In this document: positions 50,574-59,769 of the stretch, piece by piece
Layout: each line of letters begins with the position of its first letter
Position numbering within the stretch: position 1 is the stretch's first letter
DNA from: Streptomyces echinatus
GTDB lineage: Bacteria > Actinomycetota > Actinomycetes > Streptomycetales > Streptomycetaceae
Assembly: GCF_014203595.1 (NCBI RefSeq)
Contig: NZ_JACHJK010000001.1
Coordinates: 312,582-376,581, forward strand
Reading direction: 5' to 3'
DNA: 64,000 nt
Position numbers and translations under genes: made by a program
The notes under the pieces: generated by a model
Told to the model about the DNA's origin: nothing
The model's database searches: none
What the model saw: the letters and a program-made list of their open reading frames with translations, nothing else

Positions 50574-51223
50574 AGCCGGCCGCGCGCATCGGCGGCGACG
50601 GCCGGGCCGGGCACCGAGGCCCGCACGCACTCGTCCTCGGGCCGGCATCTCGGCCGCACCAGCAGCGCGAGGCCGCCGAGCAGCCCGCCCGCGCTCGCCC
50701 CGATCAGACCGGTCACCCCCGCGGAGGGCGAGGACGGCTCGGTCGGCGGCACCGCGGGGGAGAACTGCATCAGGTCCACGTGGGTGGCGGCCTTGGCGGC
50801 GTCGGCGTGCCGGGTGAGCGCGCGGGCGACCGCGTTGGCCATGCCGGCGGCCCGGGCCGGGCGGGGCGAGGTGGCGGAGACGGCGACCATGGGGGCGTCC
50901 GGCGAGGTCGCGGTACGCACACTGTCCCGCAGGGTGGCCATCGGCACCCCGGCCCGCGCCTGGGCGTCGGCGAGCACCGCGACCTGGGTGGCGACCCGGC
51001 CGTAGGCCTGTGCGAAGCCGAGCGCGGTGGCGGTGTCGGACTGCTCGCCGGGGACGGCGACGACATAGCTGGTCGCCGTGTACTGCGGGGTCCGCAGCAC
51101 GCCGTAACCGCCGCCCAGCAGCCCGCCCGCGAGGACGCCGGCCGCCACCAGCGACCAGGGGGGGAGTGCGCGCAGACGGGAGAAGCGGGAGGGGCCGGGG
51201 CGCCGGGTGGGGTTCTGGGTCAT
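50570..51223 (-). CDS. Wzz/YveK-like polysaccharide chain-length/co-polymerase protein
   Basis: 217 residues. A membrane segment near residues 23-44 (PPWSLVAAGVLAGGLLGGGY) is followed by an extracellular domain of about 110 residues (YTATSYVVAVPGEQSDTATA; YGRVATQVAVLADAQARAG; MVAVSATSPRPARAAGMAN) and a second membrane segment (GVTGLIGASAGGLLGGLALL) with a short basic tail. The two-helix layout matches Wzz/Wzc N-terminal regions that set polymer length. No kinase domain is present. The start overlaps the glycosyltransferase stop (ATGA). Confidence 0.8.
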   Translation of the reverse strand: MTQNPTRRPGPSRFSRLRALPPWSLVAAGVLAGGLLGGGYGVLRTPQYTATSYVVAVPGEQSDTATALGFAQAYGRVATQVAVLADAQARAGVPMATLRDSVRTATSPDAPMVAVSATSPRPARAAGMANAVARALTRHADAAKAATHVDLMQFSPAVPPTEPSSPSAGVTGLIGASAGGLLGGLALLVRPRCRPEDECVRASVPGPAVAADARGRL

Positions 51224-52377
51224 GAGGGGCCGACTTTCTCGGGGGATCGGGGCTTCGGGACCGGGTGGGCGAGCGCCGCCGCGTAGACGTCCATCAGCCG
51301 GGCGGCGCTGCGGGTGATGCAGTAGTGGCGGGCCGCCTCGGGAGTGGTGCGCGGGCCGGGGCCGGCGGCACGGACCCCGGCGAGCGCGCGGGCGTAGGCG
51401 CCGGCGTCGCACGGGAGGCGCACCGCGTCCGGGGCGGACCGGGGAGGCAGGTCCTGAAGGGCCGGGCAGGAGGTGTAGCGCACCGGCAGCCCGGCCGCGA
51501 GGGCCTCCACGACCGCGAGCCCGAACGCCTCCTCGGGCGAGGGGGAGGCGAATACGTCCATCGCCGACGCCAGCGCGGGCAGGCCGGGGCCGGGCGAGCC
51601 GTCGGGCAGGTACGGCCGCTCCCCGGCGAACAGCACCCGGTCGGCCACCCCCGCCTGCCGCGCGCACCGCCGCAGGGAGGGCTCCTGCGGGCCGCCGCCG
51701 GCCAACAGCAGCCGGCAGTCGGCGGGCAGCTCGGCGAAGGCGCGGACCAGGACGTCGAAGCGTTTGCCGGGGGCGAGCCGGCCGATGCCGCCGACCACGA
51801 ACGCGTCCTCGGGCAGCCCCAGTTCGGACCGGGTACGGCGGCGGGCCGCCGGGTCGAAGGCGAACCGCGTCAGGTCGATGCCGTTGGGTACGACCGCGAT
51901 GCGCGGCTCGGGCACCCCCCAGCGGGTGAGCCGGCCGGCGACGGTGGGGGACACGGCGACGGTCGACCGGCCCAGCCGCTCGCCCAGCAGATACAGCGCC
52001 CGGACCCCCGCGGTGAGCGGCCGGCCCTCCATCTGCGTGTCGCCCAGGGAGTGTTCCGTGGCGACGACCGCGCGGACCCCGGCCAGCCGGGCGGCGATCC
52101 GGCCGTACAGGCAGGCCCGGTACAGGTGGGTGTGCACGAGGTCGTACCGGCCGCGCCGGACGATCCGGGCGAGCCGGGGCAGCGCGGCCAGGTCGCGGTT
52201 GCCGGCCATGCCGAGGTGGGTCACCCGCACCCCGTCTGCCGCCAGCCCGTCGGCGACCGGCCCCGGGTTGGTCAGCGTCACCACCTCGCACTCCACCGGC
52301 AGGTGCCGCAGCAGCAGCCGCAGTTGCTGTTCGGCGCCGCCCACCCCGAGCCCGGTGATGATGTGCAGGACCCTCAC
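51220..52377 (-). CDS. Glycosyltransferase, family 4 type
   Basis: 385 residues from a GTG at 52377 overlapping the deacetylase stop. GT-B fold landmarks: RVLHIITGLGVGGAEQQLRL at the N-terminus, VHTHLYRACLYGRIAAR, VPNGIDLTRF, VVGGIGRLAPGKRFDVLVRA, and the late PSPEEAFGLAVVEALAAGLP with the conserved E-x7-E sugar-nucleotide motif. It adds a sugar to a lipid-linked intermediate in the cytoplasm. The donor is unknown. Confidence 0.9.
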   Translation of the reverse strand: MRVLHIITGLGVGGAEQQLRLLLRHLPVECEVVTLTNPGPVADGLAADGVRVTHLGMAGNRDLAALPRLARIVRRGRYDLVHTHLYRACLYGRIAARLAGVRAVVATEHSLGDTQMEGRPLTAGVRALYLLGERLGRSTVAVSPTVAGRLTRWGVPEPRIAVVPNGIDLTRFAFDPAARRRTRSELGLPEDAFVVGGIGRLAPGKRFDVLVRAFAELPADCRLLLAGGGPQEPSLRRCARQAGVADRVLFAGERPYLPDGSPGPGLPALASAMDVFASPSPEEAFGLAVVEALAAGLPVRYTSCPALQDLPPRSAPDAVRLPCDAGAYARALAGVRAAGPGPRTTPEAARHYCITRSAARLMDVYAAALAHPVPKPRSPEKVGPS

Positions 52378-53135
52378 CGCAGCCCCTCCACGGGACGTCG
52401 GCGCAGCCGGTGCAGCCGGCGCTTGAGGACCAGGCGTACGGCGGTGTCGTTCTGCCCGACGTGCACGCGGGGCAGGACGTGCGTGCCGTTCAGCTCGCCG
52501 GGATCGATGGCGCACGCATAGTGGTAACCGGCCGACCGTACGGCCTCCACGGCACGCCGGTCGACCGTGCCGTACGGGTAGCAGAAGCCGGTGACCGGGG
52601 CGCCGGTCAGCTCCTCCAGCACGGCCCTGCTCTCGGCGGTCTCGGCCCGCAGCGAGGCGTCGTCGGCGCGTGTGAGGTCGACGTGGGTGAGGCCGTGCGA
52701 GCCGATCTCCACGCCCGCGGCGGCCGCCCGCCGGATGCCGTCGGCGGTCAGCAGCGGCTTGCGGGGGCCCAGCGGGTCCCAGGCGTTGTCGCCGCCCAAC
52801 CGGCCGGGCAGCACGAACAGGGTGGCCGTGCATTCCCAGCGCCGCAGGAGAGGCAGGGCGTTGTCGAGGAAGTCGGCGTACCCGTCGTCGAAGGTGAGAC
52901 CCACCAGGTCCCGCCCCTCGCCGCGCGCGCGGGCGGCGAGCAGCTCGGCCACCGACACCCCGCGCAGGCCCCGCCGGCGCAGCCAGCGCAACTGCCCGTC
53001 CAGTCGGCCGGGGGTGACCGTGATGCGGTACGGGTCGTCGGTGCGATCGCCGACCGAGTGGTACATGGCGATCCACGGGACCGGGCCGGGGGCCAGGGGC
53101 CGGGCGGCGGCCGTGGACTCAACGGAGGACGGCAT
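52374..53135 (-). CDS. NodB-type polysaccharide deacetylase
   Basis: 253 residues. NodB homology: TFDDGYADF with the catalytic Asp-Asp, GSHGLTHVDLTR giving the metal-binding HxxxH, and GFCYPYGTVDRRAVEAV. No signal peptide is evident; the first 20 residues are Ala/Pro-rich. It would de-N-acetylate sugar units of the polymer, changing charge and adhesion. The start lies inside the flippase gene end (17-base overlap), and the stop overlaps the next glycosyltransferase by 4 bases. Confidence 0.88.
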   Translation of the reverse strand: MPSSVESTAAARPLAPGPVPWIAMYHSVGDRTDDPYRITVTPGRLDGQLRWLRRRGLRGVSVAELLAARARGEGRDLVGLTFDDGYADFLDNALPLLRRWECTATLFVLPGRLGGDNAWDPLGPRKPLLTADGIRRAAAAGVEIGSHGLTHVDLTRADDASLRAETAESRAVLEELTGAPVTGFCYPYGTVDRRAVEAVRSAGYHYACAIDPGELNGTHVLPRVHVGQNDTAVRLVLKRRLHRLRRRPVEGLR

Positions 53136-55029
53136 GGGTGAGCCTTCGGGTGAGAGTGCGTACGGAACGGAGCACGGTGGCGCAGCCCTGGGCGTCCAGG
53201 GCGCGCCCGAGCAGCAGGAACACGACGCTCACCGTGGCGCCGCCGACGGCGAGTCCGACGAGCGGCGTTGACGGCAGGGCCGCCGCCTGCGCGCCTGCCA
53301 CGGCTGCGACCGTCGCCGCCCGCAGCGGCCGGCTCAGCTCGCGCAGTACGGGCCCGGTCCGGATGGGCACTCCGCGGCGCCCGGTGCCGGCGAGCAGCAG
53401 GACGGCGGTGAGGGTGATGCCGGCGGCGTTGGCGGCGGCGATCCCCTCGACCCCCCAGGGGCCGACCGCCCAGGCGCCGAGCCACGAGGTCGCGATGATC
53501 CCCGCGGTCATCGCGGCCACCGGGTACCAGGTGGCGCGGCCCGCCGAGAAGCAGGCGCGAACCAGGACGCCGGTCAGGGTCTGGCCGAGCAGGCCGAGCG
53601 CGTACACCCGCATGACACCGGCGGTCGCCGCGGTGTCCTGGGCCGTGAACGCCCCCCGTTGGAACAGCAGCCCGACCAGCTGCGGCGCGCAGGCCACGAC
53701 CGCGGCCGTGCCGAGCAGCACCAGACAGGCGGCCAGTGCCAAGTCGCGCTCCACCCGGTCCCGGGCCCGCTCGGTGTCGCCGTCGGCCAGTGCCCGCGCC
53801 ACCACCGGGAAGGTGACCGTGCACAGCATCAGCGACATCGTCATCGGGAGCTGCGCGACCTTCTGCGCGTAGTTCAGGTGCGAGATGGCTCCGGCGGGCA
53901 GCCCGGAGGCGAGGAACCGCTCGATCAGCACCTGCGACTGCCGGCACAGTGCGAAGAGCAGCACGGTGGCCAGCAGCGGCACGTCCAGCGGCTGCGTCGC
54001 GGCGGCGGCCTTGACGCCCGCCCGTCCGCTGGGCCGGCGCAGCTCCCTCACCAGCGACGGCAGCTGGATCGCCACCATCAGGCAGCCGCCCGCGGCGACC
54101 CCGAACGCGGCCGAACGTACGCCCCAGTGGCCGCCGAGCGCGTACATCGCCGTGACGATGCCGATGTTGTGGACGACGTAGATCGCGGCCGGCGCCAGGA
54201 AGCGGCGATGGGCGCGCAGGGCGGCGCTGCAGTACCCGGCGAGGCCGAAGGTCAGCACACAGGTGGCGGTGAGCCGGGTGCAGTCCACGGCGAGGGAGGG
54301 GACCGGCAGACCCGGCGCGAGTACGGCGACGAACTGCGGTGCGGCCAGCGCGAGCAGTGCCCCGACCGCCGTGAACGCCAGCGCCAGCCGGGGCAGGGTG
54401 CCGGCGGCCAGCGACCGTACCGGATCCCCGGGCGCCCCCTGCGCGCGGCGGGCCAGGGCCGCGCTGAACGCCGGGATCAGCGCGAAGGCCAGCCCTTCCT
54501 CGATGAGCAGCGTCGCCGCGAACTCCGGCACGGTCCAGGCCACCAGGAAGGCGTCGGTGTCCTGTCCGGCCCCGAACAGCCTGGCCAGTGACTGGTCCCG
54601 TACCAGCCCGAGCAGCGCCGCCGCGACCGAGAGGGAGGCGGTGACGAGGGTGGCCCGGGCGAGGAAACGGCCGCTGGGCGGAGCCGGGCCGGGGGTTGGA
54701 GGGGCCGGTTCGGGGGACCGGGGGTTCGGGCCGGGGGGCGGAGGGGAGGTCGGTGGCGGTGGGGCCGGGGCGTGGGGTCCGGGTGCCGTGGTCGGGGAGA
54801 GGGCGCTCCCGGTGCGGGGAACTCCCGTGCCGGGGGCGGGGGGTACGGCGGAGCGCGCCGACGGGAGGGTGACCCCGCCCGGCCCGGCCGTCCGTTTCGG
54901 CCCCGCGCCCTCGGCCGTCCCGTCCGGTCCCGTGGTCCCGGCCGTCCCCTCCGGCCCCGTCTGCGCGAGGGGCTGCCCGGCCGCGTCGGCCCCCGGTCCC
55001 GGTGCCCCACCGGTCGTACGGCTCGTCAT
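53119..55029 (-). CDS. MviN/MurJ-like lipid flippase with Pro-rich N-terminal extension
   Basis: 636 residues from the ATG at 55029. Residues 1-115 are a Pro/Gly/Thr-rich cytoplasmic extension. Then come about 14 hydrophobic segments of the MOP flippase superfamily, starting RATLVTASLSVAAALLGLVR, with the family hallmark RDQSLARLFGAGQDTDAFLVA and LIEEGLAFALIPAFSAAL. It should translocate the lipid-linked repeat unit across the membrane (Wzx role). It overlaps the Wzy-like gene upstream (4 bases) and the deacetylase downstream. Confidence 0.88.
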   Translation of the reverse strand: MTSRTTGGAPGPGADAAGQPLAQTGPEGTAGTTGPDGTAEGAGPKRTAGPGGVTLPSARSAVPPAPGTGVPRTGSALSPTTAPGPHAPAPPPPTSPPPPGPNPRSPEPAPPTPGPAPPSGRFLARATLVTASLSVAAALLGLVRDQSLARLFGAGQDTDAFLVAWTVPEFAATLLIEEGLAFALIPAFSAALARRAQGAPGDPVRSLAAGTLPRLALAFTAVGALLALAAPQFVAVLAPGLPVPSLAVDCTRLTATCVLTFGLAGYCSAALRAHRRFLAPAAIYVVHNIGIVTAMYALGGHWGVRSAAFGVAAGGCLMVAIQLPSLVRELRRPSGRAGVKAAAATQPLDVPLLATVLLFALCRQSQVLIERFLASGLPAGAISHLNYAQKVAQLPMTMSLMLCTVTFPVVARALADGDTERARDRVERDLALAACLVLLGTAAVVACAPQLVGLLFQRGAFTAQDTAATAGVMRVYALGLLGQTLTGVLVRACFSAGRATWYPVAAMTAGIIATSWLGAWAVGPWGVEGIAAANAAGITLTAVLLLAGTGRRGVPIRTGPVLRELSRPLRAATVAAVAGAQAAALPSTPLVGLAVGGATVSVVFLLLGRALDAQGCATVLRSVRTLTRRLTHAVLR

Positions 55030-56465
55030 CCCGCCCGCCTCCGCCCCCGTACCGAGAGGCGGACAGCGCCGGGCACGGGGGAGGGACAGGGCGCCGTCGT
55101 CGTCATCACGGGGCCGCCTCCCCCGCCCTCCGGCTGCCACCGGGGCGGTACGGCGCCCTGCCCGCCGGTTCCGAGCCGGTCGCCGCCCACCAGCGCCCAC
55201 CAGGCGACCAGTCCGAAGCACACCGCCGTCAGCACGGTCGAAGGGCCGCCGATGTCGGCGTACCCGAAGTCCACGAGCTGCCACACCAGCAGCCCGCCGG
55301 CGATCAACGCGCAGTCCCGGCCCCGGCCGCCGGCCGCACGGGTCCGCCGCAGGCCGCGCAGGCAGCACACCAGCAGGGCGAGCCAGCAGCCCGCCAGGCA
55401 GACCAGCCCGATCAGCCCCTGTTCGCCGAGGACCAGCAGATACATGTTGTGCGGCGAGAGCAGCGGCTGCCGGCGGAACGCCGCACCCGCGCCCTCGGTG
55501 TCGCTGCCCGAGGACAGCGCGAGCGAGGCGTGCCCGTCGCGGTACTCGGGAAAGCCCTTCAGGCCCACACCGGCCAGCGGCCGCTCCCGCCACATGTCGG
55601 TGGCCGCGGCCCACATCGTGTACCGGTCGGTGACCGACTGGTCGGGCGCGTCGGTGACCCGCGTGATGCTGTCGATCCGCTCCTGGAGCATCGCCGTGCC
55701 CACGCCCAGCCCGCCCACCAGCACCACGCCCGCGGCCACCACGGCCGCCCCGATCCGCACCGCCCGGCGCGGCCCGGCCAGCACCAGCTGGACGGTGAGG
55801 GTGACCGCGGTGGCGATCCAGGCACCCCGGCTGAAGGACAGCGCGAGGGGCACCGTCAGGGCGCAGGCGCAGCAGGCGGCGGTCACCCGCTCCCGCACCG
55901 CCGGCCGTCCCAGCGCCAGGCCCACCGCGCACACCAGCCCGAACGACACGACCGTCGCCATGCCCATCACGTCCGCCGCCCCGAAGGTGCCGACCGCCCG
56001 GATGTCCGCGCCCTGGTAGGAGGCCCCGGTCCCGGTGACGTACTGGTGCACCCCGAGCGCCCCCTGCCAGCCCGCGAGGGCCACGACCGACCAGGCCAGC
56101 AACCGGAAGTCGGCCCGGTCGCGGACGAGGAGCAAGACCGCGGCCGGGACCAGGACGAAGACCTGCAGATAGCGGCCGAGGCCGGTGATCCCGGCGCCCG
56201 GCGACACCGCGTGCAGCGCGGCCAGCGCGAGGCCGGCCACCGGCAGACCGAGGATCACCGCGGCGGCCGGGGTGAGCGGGCGGCGCCGCGCGCGCAACAG
56301 CCGTACCGCGCAGAAGACGACGACCACCGCGGACAGCACGTCGGCGGGACCGGCTCCGCCGTCGCCGCCGGGCGCGACCGGCAGGGCGAGCAGCCCGACC
56401 ACCGCGAGCACCGGCAGTACCGGGGACAGCCGGGCGGGGCGCCACAGCGGCAGGGTGAGGGCCAT
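55026..56465 (-). CDS. O-antigen ligase/Wzy-like polymerase
   Basis: A 479-residue polytopic protein with about 12 hydrophobic segments. The Wzy_C/WaaL-type region is visible: the long external loop VRDRADFRLLAWSVVALAGW, the periplasmic stretch TDMWRERPLAGVGLKGFPEY, and the following HNMYLLVLGEQGLIGLVCLA, a common WaaL motif. It would join repeat units or transfer the polymer outside the membrane. It begins 3 bases after the stop of the priming transferase, so it is coupled. Confidence 0.88.
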   Translation of the reverse strand: MALTLPLWRPARLSPVLPVLAVVGLLALPVAPGGDGGAGPADVLSAVVVVFCAVRLLRARRRPLTPAAAVILGLPVAGLALAALHAVSPGAGITGLGRYLQVFVLVPAAVLLLVRDRADFRLLAWSVVALAGWQGALGVHQYVTGTGASYQGADIRAVGTFGAADVMGMATVVSFGLVCAVGLALGRPAVRERVTAACCACALTVPLALSFSRGAWIATAVTLTVQLVLAGPRRAVRIGAAVVAAGVVLVGGLGVGTAMLQERIDSITRVTDAPDQSVTDRYTMWAAATDMWRERPLAGVGLKGFPEYRDGHASLALSSGSDTEGAGAAFRRQPLLSPHNMYLLVLGEQGLIGLVCLAGCWLALLVCCLRGLRRTRAAGGRGRDCALIAGGLLVWQLVDFGYADIGGPSTVLTAVCFGLVAWWALVGGDRLGTGGQGAVPPRWQPEGGGGGPVMTTTAPCPSPVPGAVRLSVRGRRRAG

Positions 56466-56468
56466 CGG

Positions 56469-57890
56469 TCAGCTCCCCGTGGAACGCACGAGCGCGGCGG
56501 CGGTGCGCAGCAGGATGCAGACGTCCTGCCACAGGGACCAGTTGTCGATGTAGGCGTTGTCGAAGCGGGCCCGGTCCTCGATGGAGGTGTCACCGCGCAG
56601 CCCGTTGATCTGGGCGAGTCCCGTGATGCCGGTCCGCATGCGGTGGCGGGCCGCGTAGCCCGGGTGGAGCCTGCTGAACTGGTTCACGAAGTACGGTCGT
56701 TCGGGCCGGGGGCCGACCAGGCTCATGTCCCCCCGGAAGACGTTCCACAGCTGGAGCAGTTCGTCCAGCGAGGTCTGCCGCAGGAACCGGCAGAAGGGGC
56801 TCATCCGCCGCTCACCCGCCACGCTCCACCGGGTGGCCGCCTCGTGCTCGTCGACCGGGCGGTGGGTGCGGAACTTCAGCAGGGTGAAGGGGCGGCCGTC
56901 CTTGCCGACGCGCTCCTGCCGGAACACCACCCCGGGCCCCTCGGTCAGCCGCAGCACCGTCGCACACACCAGCAGCACCGGGCTGACCAGCACCAGCAGC
57001 ACCCCGGACACCACCACGTCCAGCAGCCGCTTGCCGGCGCTGCCGGGTCGCCGCGTGCGCAGGTCCAGACCGCGCACGGCGAACCCGGCGAGCCGGTCGC
57101 GCGTCTCGTACGCCGACGGCTCCGCGTCCACCTCCCACAGCGTGCAGCCCGATTCGGCGAGCGCCCGCAGCAGAGGCCGCTTCTCGGTGCGGGCGGTCGG
57201 GTGGACGGTGAGGACGATCCGCACCCCGTTCTGGACAAGGGCCCGCTCCACCTCCTCGCCGGTGGTGAGCACCGGCAGCCCGGCGGCGCTCTCCGGGTGC
57301 TCCGCGACCACGCCCACCGGCCGCACCCCGCAGCGCGGATGCCGCAGCAGGGCGGCGGCCACCCGCTGTGCGGTGGTGGCGGGCCCGATCACCAGGGCGG
57401 TCCGCGGGTGGCGCAGCAGCGCGACCCGGCGCCGCCAGTGCACCAGGCCCCGGCACGTTCCGGCCGCCGCCGTGTGCAGTGCGCAGCCCAGCAGCAGGGT
57501 CCGGGCGTCGAGGGAGAGTCCGGGGTCGTACGCGGCCAGCAGCGCGGCCAGGCCCAGCCAGGTCACCGCGATCCGCCCGCACACCGCGGGCAGTTCGTCG
57601 AGCACACCGGGCACCGGCCGGACGGAGCGCGGACGCAGCAGCAGCGTGCCGGTGACCAGGGCGCCGACCAGCGTCGGCCGGCCGGCGGCCCCGTCCAGCG
57701 CGACGGCGCCCACCAGCGTGGCGAACAGGTCGGCGGCGAACAGCGGCAACCTCGAGCGCGGCCTGGCGGGCCGGCGCCGCAGCGGGAACCGAAAGCCGCC
57801 GGCAGGGCGGCGCGGCAGTACGGAGACGGACCGGAACCCGTAGTCCCGCGGCTGCGCTCCTGGGGAGGGAACGGTGGTTTCCGGGGTCAC
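56469..57890 (-). CDS. Exopolysaccharide polyprenyl glycosylphosphotransferase (priming enzyme)
   Basis: 473 residues from a GTG at 57890 overlapping the glycosyltransferase stop. Four N-terminal hydrophobic segments and a soluble Rossmann-like domain precede the bacterial sugar transferase domain: KRLLDVVVSGVLLVLVSPVL, FRQERVGKDGRPFTLLKFRT, LRQTSLDELLQLWNVFRGDM, SLVGPRPERPYFVNQF and GITGLAQINGLRGDTSIEDR. It transfers a sugar phosphate to undecaprenyl phosphate, the first step of repeat-unit assembly. Confidence 0.92.
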   Translation of the reverse strand: MTPETTVPSPGAQPRDYGFRSVSVLPRRPAGGFRFPLRRRPARPRSRLPLFAADLFATLVGAVALDGAAGRPTLVGALVTGTLLLRPRSVRPVPGVLDELPAVCGRIAVTWLGLAALLAAYDPGLSLDARTLLLGCALHTAAAGTCRGLVHWRRRVALLRHPRTALVIGPATTAQRVAAALLRHPRCGVRPVGVVAEHPESAAGLPVLTTGEEVERALVQNGVRIVLTVHPTARTEKRPLLRALAESGCTLWEVDAEPSAYETRDRLAGFAVRGLDLRTRRPGSAGKRLLDVVVSGVLLVLVSPVLLVCATVLRLTEGPGVVFRQERVGKDGRPFTLLKFRTHRPVDEHEAATRWSVAGERRMSPFCRFLRQTSLDELLQLWNVFRGDMSLVGPRPERPYFVNQFSRLHPGYAARHRMRTGITGLAQINGLRGDTSIEDRARFDNAYIDNWSLWQDVCILLRTAAALVRSTGS

Positions 57891-59173
57891 GAGACGATCG
57901 ACTCCCTGCACTCGGAGCGCACGAGCCGGGCTGTTGCGCCGTCGGCCGCCGGGGTTTGGACGAAGAGTTCGTGGTAGACGGCCGCGATCCGCTCGGCGGT
58001 GTGCCGCACGTCGTGCAGGGCCAGGACGTGCCGGCGGCCCTGACCGCCCAGTGCCGCGCGCAGCGCCGGATCGGACAGCAGCCCGGTGATCGCCCCGGCC
58101 AGCGCCACCGGGTCCTCCGGCGGTACCAGACAGTGCTCGGCGAGTGCGGGCGGCAGGCTCTCACGGGCCCCGTCGACGTCGGTGACCACGACGGGCCGTC
58201 CGCAGCCCAGCGCCTCCAGCGGGGCGAGCGCCATACCCTCCCAGCGCGAGGGCAGCACCACCAGGTCGGCGGCCCGGTACCAGGGCACGATGTCGGCGAC
58301 GGCGCCGGCGAACTCCACCGAGGGATGCGCCTGCCGGCGCAGCTCCTCGTGGTCCGGGCCGTCGCCGACCAGCACGAGCCTGGCTCTCGGCAGCACGCCG
58401 AGGACGTCCTGCCAGGCGCGCAGCAGGACGTCCTGGCCCTTCTGCCGGCAGAGCCGGCCCACGCAGACGACGAGGGGCCGGGACGCCGCCTCGGCTTCGC
58501 CCGAGGCGGGGTGGCCGTTCGCGCCGGCACCACCGGTGCGGCCTTCGTGGTCGGGCGCGGCCCGGCCCGGTGGGGGCTTATCTCTCCCGGCGGCCTGCGG
58601 CGCCCGTGGGTGCGGGGCCAGCGAAGCCGGCGAGAAGCGGGTGGTGTCGATGCCGTTCGGAACGACCGTGTACGCGGCGTGCACCCCGGCGCGCAGGCCG
58701 GTCGCGCGCTCCGCTTCGCTGACGCACACCACCCGGTCCGCCCAGCGCGCCCCCCACCGCTCCCAGCGCAGCGCGAGTGCCGCGGTGAGTCCGCCGACCG
58801 CCTCGAAGGACCAGGCGTGCGGCTGGAACACGGTCGGGGTCCGCCCGCGGACCGCGAGCCGCGCGGCCAGACCGGCCTTCGCGCTGTGCGCGTGCACCAG
58901 TTCGGGCCGGACCTCGTCGATCAGCCGTACGAGCCGTCGCACCTCACCCGGCAGGCCGGGTCCCGGGGACCTGCCCGCCCGCCAGTCGCGGACGTCGGCG
59001 CCCAGCGCCCGCAGGTCCGTGGCGAGCGCACCGTCGGGGCAGGCGATCGTGACCCGCTGGCCCGCCGCGAGCTGAGCTCTCGTCAGGTCGGTCACGACGC
59101 GGGCCACACCGCCGTCGACGGGTTGCGCGAGGTGCAGGACCCGGGGCCGCAGGGCGGGTGCTGACTGGTGCAT
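57887..59173 (-). CDS. Glycosyltransferase family 4, first gene of the polysaccharide operon
   Basis: 428 residues from the ATG at 59173. GT-B pattern: VLHLAQPVDGGVARVVTDLT at the N-terminus, ELVHAHSAKAGLAARLAV, VCVSEAERATG, VPNGIDTTRFSPA, VVCVGRLCRQKGQDVLLRAW and PSRWEGMALAPLEALGCGRP. A Gly/Pro-rich insertion of about 45 residues lies between the two lobes (about 230-275). It heads the eight-gene operon, so the promoter must be in 59174-59300. The sugar donor is unknown. Confidence 0.9.
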   Translation of the reverse strand: MHQSAPALRPRVLHLAQPVDGGVARVVTDLTRAQLAAGQRVTIACPDGALATDLRALGADVRDWRAGRSPGPGLPGEVRRLVRLIDEVRPELVHAHSAKAGLAARLAVRGRTPTVFQPHAWSFEAVGGLTAALALRWERWGARWADRVVCVSEAERATGLRAGVHAAYTVVPNGIDTTRFSPASLAPHPRAPQAAGRDKPPPGRAAPDHEGRTGGAGANGHPASGEAEAASRPLVVCVGRLCRQKGQDVLLRAWQDVLGVLPRARLVLVGDGPDHEELRRQAHPSVEFAGAVADIVPWYRAADLVVLPSRWEGMALAPLEALGCGRPVVVTDVDGARESLPPALAEHCLVPPEDPVALAGAITGLLSDPALRAALGGQGRRHVLALHDVRHTAERIAAVYHELFVQTPAADGATARLVRSECRESIVS

Positions 59174-59769
59174 TCGCGGGATACCTCGCTCACGGGACGC
59201 TCGGGACTGCGGGCGTGAACGCGTCTTCGGTTCCGGGCGTCCACGAGGCGGAGGGCGCGCCGGCCCACGCCACGTCCGCGTGGGAAACGAGCCGGAAGCC
59301 CGGCTGGTCACCACCGTGCCTCAGAGCCGGTCCGAGACCGTGCACGTCGTGGTCGTAGACGACCGTGTCGGCGCAGGCAGGCACCCGCCCGGCCGGTACG
59401 GCACCCCGGTTCGCCGGCCGTGGATCCGCTACGTCGTTCGCGGGGCCACACGGAGCCGCGCGGTGCGACCGGCGTACGCCGGAGGCCGGTGGCGAGGGTG
59501 AGCGGAAGCCCGGTCCCGGCAGCCTCGTACGCCCTGCCGCCGACCCTTCCTCGGTGGAGGGCGGGCCGCACGACGGGGGAGTGCGGTCACGTAATGCCAT
59601 CGGCCATTCGCATCTATCGGTCTAAAAGGTGCGAAGTGTTTTTAAAGGTGTGATCATGTCTCTTCCGTACATCACCCCATTGGCGGCACAACCCGCGCGA
59701 GGGCCGCGCGTTGACACAGCGCCGGGTGTCCGCCCGGACGTTTGTGTCGACCCCAAGGAGCACTTCTCC
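59174..59769. other. Divergent intergenic region between polysaccharide operon and chaplin
   Basis: No firm gene. A minus-strand open frame (59190-59600) has one protein-like stretch but no recognisable start. The last 170 bases are AT-rich and contain the chaplin promoter candidate (59687-59714). The region also carries the promoter of the polysaccharide operon. Confidence 0.5.
59687..59714 (+). promoter_or_regulatory. Candidate sigma-BldN promoter of the 59.8 kb chaplin
   Basis: CACAAC (59687-59692), exactly 16 bases, CGTTGA (59709-59714). The -10-like half is an exact consensus match; the start codon is 56 bases downstream. Confidence 0.65.
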
